Below the pieces are notes generated by a model. It was not told where the DNA came from and made no database searches. It was given only the letters and a program-made list of their open reading frames with translations. DNA of 21,004 nt from JAXDLK01 sp034666665. GTDB taxonomy: Bacteria; Desulfobacterota; Binatia; JACPRU01. Shown one piece after another: positions 15,596 to 21,004 of the stretch. Position 1 is the first letter of the stretch, and the number at the start of each line of letters is the position of its first letter. The stretch covers positions 1-21,004 of the forward strand of contig JAXDLK010000259.1 in assembly GCA_034666665.1 (NCBI GenBank), in the 5' to 3' direction. The translations under genes were made by a program, and so were the position numbers.

Positions 15596-18271
15596 TCAAG
15601 CAGCCGGATTCCGGCGCCGAATGGCCACGTCGCCGATCACCAGCGCGATCGCACAGGGGATCAGCAGCCAGTCGATTCTCTCCTGCACCGGCCGGGTGCG
15701 GCCCCGCCGCGCCGCTACCTGCGCGACCGCGGGATCGACCGTTCCACCGGTCTCGTCGGTGAGCTCGCGTAGCAGCTCGCGATCGGGCCGCCGGCGTGCG
15801 AACTCCGCCGCGTTGCCGCCGTCGCCCGCCACGGTCTCCTCGATCGCGAGCACGTCGTTCTTTCGCGCCACGACCTTCTCACCCGACCGCTGCGAGAGGT
15901 TCATCGGGTAACGGCCGGACGGTAATGGCGGCAACGCGGCGCGGAAGAGCCGCGGCGCGACCGGAGTCAGAGCGAGCTCGAACGACTGGCCCGGTCCGGT
16001 GAAGACCTCCGCAACCAAGTCCGATTGGTCGGAGTCGTCGAACGTCTGCACCTCTAGCACGAGACCGTCGCCCTCCGCTCGCACCGTCTGCCGCGTATCC
16101 CAGGGTGTCTCTTCGCGGATCGCCCAGCGGACGAGCTGCGACCACAGCTTCGCGAATCCCGCCCAGCCGACCCACTGCGCGCTCGCGCCGCTCGCCGGAT
16201 CGAGAGAAAACGCGGCCACGCGTCCGAGGCCGTACTGCCAGCTGGCGAGCAGCGGCACCCTGTCCTCTCCGCGCGGGAGCCACAGGACGACGTCGGCGTC
16301 CGGCTTGGGTCTGGTCTCGACGATGTCCTCGACCGGGGGAAACTCTGCGCCGTCGAATCCTCGCGCGATCGGGCCACCCGAGCCGATCCGCGGCCGCACG
16401 CCTCCTTCCGGCACGGCAGACGGCGGCGGCGCAGCGGCTTCGGCGGTCTTCTCACGCTCCTCTCCCCCGGCTTGCTGCGTGTCGCGGATGAGAAGCTGCG
16501 GCAACTGGCTCAGATCCTCGACGTGGTAGAAGCGTCCTCCGGTCTGCTGCGAGATCTGCTTCAGGAGCTCGAGGTTCACGTCGTCGTCCCCGATCCGGAT
16601 CGTCGTCACGCTGATGCCGAGCTTCGCGAGCGCTTCGATCAACGGAAAGTGGTCCCCTGCTCCGCGGTTCGTGTCTCCGTCGGTCAGCAGGATGACGTGG
16701 CGCACCTTGAGCCCGCTGGCGGTGAGCTGGGACCCCGCGATCTCCAGAGCTTCCTTGAAGTCGGTGCCGCCGCCGGGAAGCAGCCGCTCGATGCGATCGA
16801 GGAGCTCTTCGCGATCTTCCGACAGCGGACGAAGGCCGCCGAGCACGTAGGGGTCGGAGTCGAAGGCGACCACACCCACGTAGTCCTGGTCGCGGAGCTG
16901 GGAGATCAGCGCACGCGCCGCCTGCTTCGCGTAGCGCATCTTCTCGCCGTCGCGCGTGTCACGGCGGCGGCTGTTGTAGAGCATGCTGTTCGAGCGATCG
17001 ACGAGCAGGAAGACGCCCATGGCGGCGCGTTCCGGCGACTTCGGCTTCTGCGGGACGAGCGATACCGGCAGAGCACGCTCCACCGCGGACTGGCGATAGC
17101 CCTTGTCGCCGAAGCTCCGCGGCCCGCCGGCGAACACGAAGCCCCCGCCGAAATCACGCACGTACGATTCGAGCGCTGCGAGCGCATCGCCGTCGAGCGC
17201 CCGGCGCGGAACGTCGTCGAGAATCACGCAGTGATACTGGAGGAGCTGCTCGAGCGGCGGCAGCTCTTTCGGGAGCACCGTCTCGACGTCGACGTTCTTC
17301 AGGCGGAGAGCCCGAGCGAGCGGCGGATCCTCGACCTCGGTGACGATCAGCGCCCGGATCGGCCCCGAAACCGTGAGCGAGGCATCGCGGCCCATGCCTC
17401 CGCTGCCACCGGTCGCGGACACCGCGGCCCCGAGGCGCACCGAGCCGCGTTCCGCCAGCTCGAGCGGCACCTCGAACACGTTCAGGCCGGGATCGAAGCG
17501 GACGCTCTCGTGGACCCTGGCGACGCCGTCGATGCGGAGATCGAGCTCTCCCGCCGAAGGCGACGCGAGCGAGCTGCGGACGATCACGCGAACGGGAAAG
17601 ACCGAGCCCTCCCGTACCACGGGCGGCACCACCAGCTTCTCGAAGGAGATCTTCGCCTCGTCACCGCCGACCGCCGGCACCACGGCGAACAGCTGCACCC
17701 CGAGCTCGCGCGCGAGGTTCGCGGCGCGCCGCGAATCGCCGAGCGTCTCGTTGCCGTCGGTGACCAGCACGACCTTGCGCTCGGTGTCCTCCGGACAGAG
17801 CGGCAGCGCCGCCTCGATTCCGGCCGCGAGCCGGGTGCCGGATCCGTCGACGGTCGCGGCGTCGAACACAGGGGCGATCGCCGCCGGCGCGGGCCATTGG
17901 ATCACCCGCGCTTCGCGTCCGAACGCGACTGCGCCCAGCCGGTCCTCCGGCAAGAGCTCGGAACGGATCGCCCGCACCAGCGACGCCGCCGTCCGGGCAC
18001 CGTCGGCCCCGACGCTTTCAGACAGGTCCGCCGCGACCACCACGCAGAGCCGATCGGTCGATTCGGTGCGCTCGACCGCCAGTCCGGCGAGCGAGAGCAC
18101 AACGAGCACCAGGGCGCCGGCGCGAAGCAGGAGCCCCACCAGTCCGCCGGCACCCCGGCCGCGCGCCCGCAGCAGCGGCACGAGCAGCAGCGCCGAGAGC
18201 ACCAGCAGCTGCAGCGTTCGCGGGAACTGCAGCACGAGGTGCGGATCTCCGGCGAGCACCTCAAGCCTCAT
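15596..18271 (-). CDS. Large membrane protein with two VWA domains and glutamine-amidotransferase-like domains
   Basis: An 891-residue protein of the kind found in MoxR/DUF58/Bat clusters. Two membrane segments lie at about 18-34 and 43-66 and one at about 866-886, placing the bulk in the periplasm or cytosol between them. The first VWA domain (about 75-200) has a MIDAS of DLSES (82-86) with VTDGNET (170-176). A sandwich domain follows. Residues about 305-410 resemble a class-I amidotransferase-like fold (VILDDVP, FGGGFVFAGGPRSFG) without a catalytic triad I can assign. The second VWA (about 418-600) has DRSNS (425-429), GGGTDF (500-505) and LLTDGD (528-533). Residues about 655-720 repeat the amidotransferase-like ending (PLLASWQYGLGRVAAFSLD, then QLVRWAIRE). 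Its ATG overlaps the BatA-like gene by 11 bases, implying coupling. Client proteins are unknown. Confidence 0.85.
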   Translation of the reverse strand: MRLEVLAGDPHLVLQFPRTLQLLVLSALLLVPLLRARGRGAGGLVGLLLRAGALVLVVLSLAGLAVERTESTDRLCVVVAADLSESVGADGARTAASLVRAIRSELLPEDRLGAVAFGREARVIQWPAPAAIAPVFDAATVDGSGTRLAAGIEAALPLCPEDTERKVVLVTDGNETLGDSRRAANLARELGVQLFAVVPAVGGDEAKISFEKLVVPPVVREGSVFPVRVIVRSSLASPSAGELDLRIDGVARVHESVRFDPGLNVFEVPLELAERGSVRLGAAVSATGGSGGMGRDASLTVSGPIRALIVTEVEDPPLARALRLKNVDVETVLPKELPPLEQLLQYHCVILDDVPRRALDGDALAALESYVRDFGGGFVFAGGPRSFGDKGYRQSAVERALPVSLVPQKPKSPERAAMGVFLLVDRSNSMLYNSRRRDTRDGEKMRYAKQAARALISQLRDQDYVGVVAFDSDPYVLGGLRPLSEDREELLDRIERLLPGGGTDFKEALEIAGSQLTASGLKVRHVILLTDGDTNRGAGDHFPLIEALAKLGISVTTIRIGDDDVNLELLKQISQQTGGRFYHVEDLSQLPQLLIRDTQQAGGEEREKTAEAAAPPPSAVPEGGVRPRIGSGGPIARGFDGAEFPPVEDIVETRPKPDADVVLWLPRGEDRVPLLASWQYGLGRVAAFSLDPASGASAQWVGWAGFAKLWSQLVRWAIREETPWDTRQTVRAEGDGLVLEVQTFDDSDQSDLVAEVFTGPGQSFELALTPVAPRLFRAALPPLPSGRYPMNLSQRSGEKVVARKNDVLAIEETVAGDGGNAAEFARRRPDRELLRELTDETGGTVDPAVAQVAARRGRTRPVQERIDWLLIPCAIALVIGDVAIRRRNPAA

Positions 18272-20138
18272 CGGCGTCCTTCCTCAGGCCGGCCACCAGC
18301 CATTCGAGAACCAGGACGGCGAGCGCAGCGGCATACATCCAACTCCCGAAGGGGTGCAGGACACGCGCGCGTTGGGGCGCCTTCGCTTCTCCCGCGTTGC
18401 TCTCGTGAACGACCTCGGTAGGTCCCTCGGGACGTCCGATGTCGGATTCGTCGGCATCGAACAGGTTCGCGTAAATGGCGCGTCGCGTACCGTCGAGGGA
18501 GATCTCGTACTCTCCCGGTTGATCGATCGCCACCTCGATGCGGCGGGTCGCCGGTCTCGGTACCGTGTCGCCGTTGGGCTGGCTGACCCGCACGGGCACC
18601 GCCTCCGGCAACGTCTCGCGATAGCTCTGGCCGACGTCCACCTGGACGGGCAGCGCCGGATCGGGAGGCACGAGCCAGCGGATCGCGTTCAGCAGCAACA
18701 GGAGCACGCTGAGGTTCTCGCTCTCGCGAATCGAATGTCCGGAGAGGTCGAACGCGAAGACCATCACGCGGCGACCATCGACCTCGCCCGCAAACGCCAG
18801 GGGGAACTCCGTACCACCCGCCTGCGAGGTGATCAGCGGGTGCCCCCACTCGGGAAGCGCGATCTGGCGCGCATGCTTCAGCGGCAGCGCCTCCACGTAG
18901 CGCAAGTTCTCGAACAGCGGATGGCGATCGTTCCAGTCGAGGATGCGGGCGTCGACCACCTCGCGCTCCGACGGAAAGAGCGGACCGTCCGCCGGCGGAT
19001 AGACGAAGAGGCTCGCGGACTGGATTCCGCCGGTCGGCACGAAGCCGTGGTAGATCGCCACGTCCGCGGCCTCGATGTCCTGGGGGCTCAGGTCCGAGGC
19101 CGCGACCAGCCGCAAGCGAAAGGCGGGCACCGCCTCGTTCAAGGCGCGGAGGTCGAACGCCAGCTCGGGGTCACGCGTCACCGCGAGCACCCGGAGCGGT
19201 CGGAAAGGCCGCACGAAGGCGATCGCCCGATCGTCTGCCTCGAGCGCGTCGCCGACGTTCAGGCGAGCTTCGAGGCGCCCGGCCGCCGGCAGCGACCGGA
19301 TGGGGACGACCCGCGTCTCGCGCGCACCGAGATCGAGCGAGTCGGAGAGCAGCGGACGACCGCCGAGCGTCACTCCGAGATCCGCGTGCTGCGAGCTCGC
19401 CGAGAAGTTTCGCACGAGCGCATAGGCGCGCGCGCCGCCGCCCTCCTCGAACGGGTTCTGATACACGCGGAGCGCCGTGACTGCGACGTTGCGATCACTC
19501 GTCCCGACGCGGAAGTAGCGCAAGCGCTCGCCGGGTTCGAGCGGAATCGCCGACTCGCTCTCGGGCAGGTCCGTGAAGACGTCGATCTCGAACGGGCTTC
19601 CCGGCTCGCGCGCGGCGCGAGCGAGCTGTACGCCGAAGGCGAGCCGGCTGAGCCCGCCCGTCGGCTCGAGGGTTTCGATCGCGGCAGCGACCGCGCCGCG
19701 ATCGCGCGTCAGGGGCGCGATCACCCGGGCGCGCGAACCGACCGCGACCGCCATCACCTCCGCGTTCGGCTCCAGCGCGGCGAGCACCTCGCGTGCTTCG
19801 TCGCGCGCGAGGTCGAACCGGCGGGCCCCACCCTCCGCCGCCTGCATACTCGTCGAGACGTCGAATACCAGCGCTGTCCGTGCATTCGAGACCGCAGCCG
19901 ACTCCTCGACGCGATAAGGCTCGGCGAGACCCAACGCCAGCGCCGCCAGCAGAAGGGCCTGCAGCCAGAAGAGCAGGTCGGGGCGGAACCGCCCGCGCTT
20001 CACCTCCTCGCGCACCGGCTCCCAGAGCAGCAAGCTCGCGACGTCGATCGGTCGCTGCCGGCGCTCTCGCAAATAAATCCACACCAATACCGCGAGCGCG
20101 ACGAGGGCGAGGAGGCCTAGGGGGAAGGAAAAACCCAT
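18261..20138 (-). CDS. BatA-like membrane protein with VWA domain
   Basis: A 625-residue protein. The N-terminal two-helix BatA module (segments about 5-23 and 55-74, with LLLWEPVREEVKRGRFRPD between) leads into a VWA domain (about 87-215) with MIDAS DVSTS (93-97) and FTDLP. The middle (about 220-520) contains beta-sandwich and amidotransferase-like sequence (DVAIYHGFVP, HPLFENL, VMVFAFDLSGHSI) and the chain ends with a membrane helix (about 598-616). Such proteins accompany MoxR AAA+ ATPases and DUF58 proteins. The Bat name comes from Bacteroides aerotolerance, but roles in envelope stress or metal-protein maturation vary between lineages. It follows the DUF58 gene after 53 bases, and its stop overlaps the next start. 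ATG 20138 directly precedes the first membrane segment. Confidence 0.85.
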   Translation of the reverse strand: MGFSFPLGLLALVALAVLVWIYLRERRQRPIDVASLLLWEPVREEVKRGRFRPDLLFWLQALLLAALALGLAEPYRVEESAAVSNARTALVFDVSTSMQAAEGGARRFDLARDEAREVLAALEPNAEVMAVAVGSRARVIAPLTRDRGAVAAAIETLEPTGGLSRLAFGVQLARAAREPGSPFEIDVFTDLPESESAIPLEPGERLRYFRVGTSDRNVAVTALRVYQNPFEEGGGARAYALVRNFSASSQHADLGVTLGGRPLLSDSLDLGARETRVVPIRSLPAAGRLEARLNVGDALEADDRAIAFVRPFRPLRVLAVTRDPELAFDLRALNEAVPAFRLRLVAASDLSPQDIEAADVAIYHGFVPTGGIQSASLFVYPPADGPLFPSEREVVDARILDWNDRHPLFENLRYVEALPLKHARQIALPEWGHPLITSQAGGTEFPLAFAGEVDGRRVMVFAFDLSGHSIRESENLSVLLLLLNAIRWLVPPDPALPVQVDVGQSYRETLPEAVPVRVSQPNGDTVPRPATRRIEVAIDQPGEYEISLDGTRRAIYANLFDADESDIGRPEGPTEVVHESNAGEAKAPQRARVLHPFGSWMYAAALAVLVLEWLVAGLRKDADEA

Positions 20139-20191
20139 CCGGCGACGATCTTACCGATACCGGGACCCGCTGGGGAGAGCGGGCGGCGGCC
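20139..20191 (-). other. Short DUF58/BatA intergenic gap with small hairpin
   Basis: 53 bases between two same-strand genes. CCCGC (20166-20170) and GCGGG (20179-20183) could form a 5-bp stem with an 8-base loop. No T-run follows on the minus strand, so this looks like a simple operon spacer. No clear ribosome site is visible. Confidence 0.3.
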
Positions 20192-21004
20192 TCAGCGGAA
20201 CTCGATCAGGCCCTGCGCCGCGAGGGTGCGGGTGAGGAAGTGCGCCACGCCGTCCTCGGTGACCGCGAGCGCGTGACCGATCCCGTAGGCATGACAGAAC
20301 CGGCGGATCTCCTCGATGCGACTCTCGAACGCCTGCCGGTAACGCCGCCGCTCGGTCTCCGTCAGCGCCACGTCCTTGTTGGTGCCGGTCTCGACGTCGC
20401 GCAGGCGAAGGCGACCGCGAAGCGCGCCGAGCTCCCGCTCCGCATGACCGACCAGGTGGACCACCCTCACCTCGAGACGACGGGCACGCAGGCGCGTCAG
20501 CGCTTCTTGGTAGACGGCGACCGGGGTCAGGAAATCCGAGAGCACGAAGGCGAGTCCGCCCTCCCGGTTCCGTTCGAGGTAGGCGTTCACGCCTTCGAGC
20601 AGCGCCGTGCCGCCGCTCGGCGCGAGGCCTGCGAGGATCGGCTCGAGCTCCGGGAAACGGCCGCGGTGACGGTAGCGACGCGTCTCCACGAGCGCCAGCT
20701 CCTCGCCGACGCGACGGAAGACCGCCAGCCGCACCGAGTCGTTGTGGTTGATCGCCATGTAGGCGAGCGAAACGGCGAGCCGGATCGCGAAGCGGAACTT
20801 CGAGGATGCGCGCGGTACGCCCATCGACGCGCTGCCGTCGACGAGGACGTGCAGCGGGATTTCCCGCTCGGGAACGAAACGTCGCGTGAAGAGCTGGTCG
20901 AGGCGGCCGAGCGCGATCCAGTCGACGTGGCGGATGTCGTCGCCCGGCGTGTAGGTCTTGAAGCTCTCGACCTCGACGCCCGACGACTGCGACGCGCCGC
21001 GGAC
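20192..21004 (-). CDS. DUF58 protein with VWA-like fold (5' end outside window)
   Basis: The frame is open through the window edge; 270 residues are visible and only a short N-terminal part is likely missing. From the edge it reads through the DUF58 signature (SGVEVESFKTYTPGDDIRHVDW, here split as SGVEVESFKTYT then PGDDIRHVDW), then FVPEREIPLHVLVDGSASMG, where DGSAS is a MIDAS-type metal site. Further VWA-like elements are AYMAINHNDSVRLAVF, PSGGTALLEG and FVLSDFL. DUF58 proteins are typically encoded next to a MoxR AAA+ ATPase, and here the two VWA genes follow directly. A moxR gene is therefore expected just beyond 21004. The ATG at 20824 is internal, since conserved sequence continues upstream of it. 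Cytosolic; molecular role unproven. Confidence 0.92.
   Translation of the reverse strand, partial: VRGASQSSGVEVESFKTYTPGDDIRHVDWIALGRLDQLFTRRFVPEREIPLHVLVDGSASMGVPRASSKFRFAIRLAVSLAYMAINHNDSVRLAVFRRVGEELALVETRRYRHRGRFPELEPILAGLAPSGGTALLEGVNAYLERNREGGLAFVLSDFLTPVAVYQEALTRLRARRLEVRVVHLVGHAERELGALRGRLRLRDVETGTNKDVALTETERRRYRQAFESRIEEIRRFCHAYGIGHALAVTEDGVAHFLTRTLAAQGLIEFR

Noticed and set aside
16472..18421. 649-codon rightward open frame opposite the tandem-VWA gene
   Set aside because: Same cause: rich in Arg, Glu and His, no domain, and it mirrors codon positions of the real gene.
17340..20120. 926-codon rightward open frame opposite the VWA and BatA-like genes
   Set aside because: Arg/Ser/Pro-rich shadow of GC-rich coding on the other strand; the minus-strand frames carry recognisable domains.

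Overview
The window comes from a GC-rich (roughly two-thirds G+C by eye), densely coding, double-membraned bacterium. The evidence for two membranes is a protein ending in an outer-membrane beta-barrel, a second barrel-like protein with a signal peptide, a probable lipoprotein and a full three-domain DsbD. The gene mix (DUF58/BatA/VWA cluster, RibB with a decayed RibA domain, hyaluronan/chitin-synthase-like GT2) would fit Acidobacteriota, Myxococcota, Desulfobacterota/Binatota or a similar lineage. The sequence alone does not decide between them. No tRNA, rRNA, CRISPR array, transposase or integrase was found. No stretch longer than 300 bases lacks a gene; the largest gap is about 190 bases (14600-14790).

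Left part (1-10227): the 3' part of glmS runs rightward and converges on a three-gene leftward operon. In transcription order the operon is a membrane GT2 polysaccharide synthase (6491-4506), a membrane-anchored protein with degenerate deacetylase and degenerate GH18-like domains (4549-2612), and a GH18 lipoprotein with an intact catalytic motif (2615-1527). Divergent from it is a 1193-residue exported protein (6646-10227) that joins TPRs, a catalytically intact CE4 deacetylase, more TPRs and a C-terminal outer-membrane barrel. The jobs done by PgaA and PgaB in the poly-GlcNAc system appear to be fused here in one polypeptide. Together this looks like a synthase-dependent amino-sugar exopolysaccharide system: cytosolic polymerisation and inner-membrane passage, periplasmic deacetylation and trimming, outer-membrane export. 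Neighbouring GlmS would supply glucosamine-6-phosphate, the precursor of UDP-GlcNAc.

Middle part (10284-14253): a rightward ribB-type gene carries a RibA-like domain that has lost its zinc cysteines (RibBX-like). Its GTG start is inside an 11-bp hairpin. A leftward predicted outer-membrane protein overlaps its 3' end. A divergent dsbD follows and ends in a strong hairpin.

Right part (14276-21004): all leftward. A DUF58 gene cut by the window edge is followed by a BatA-like VWA protein, a tandem-VWA membrane protein and gloB, in a tight probable operon of the MoxR/DUF58/VWA (Bat) type. Beyond gloB lie a large imperfect palindrome and a small orphan reading frame in a stretch of less GC-rich sequence.
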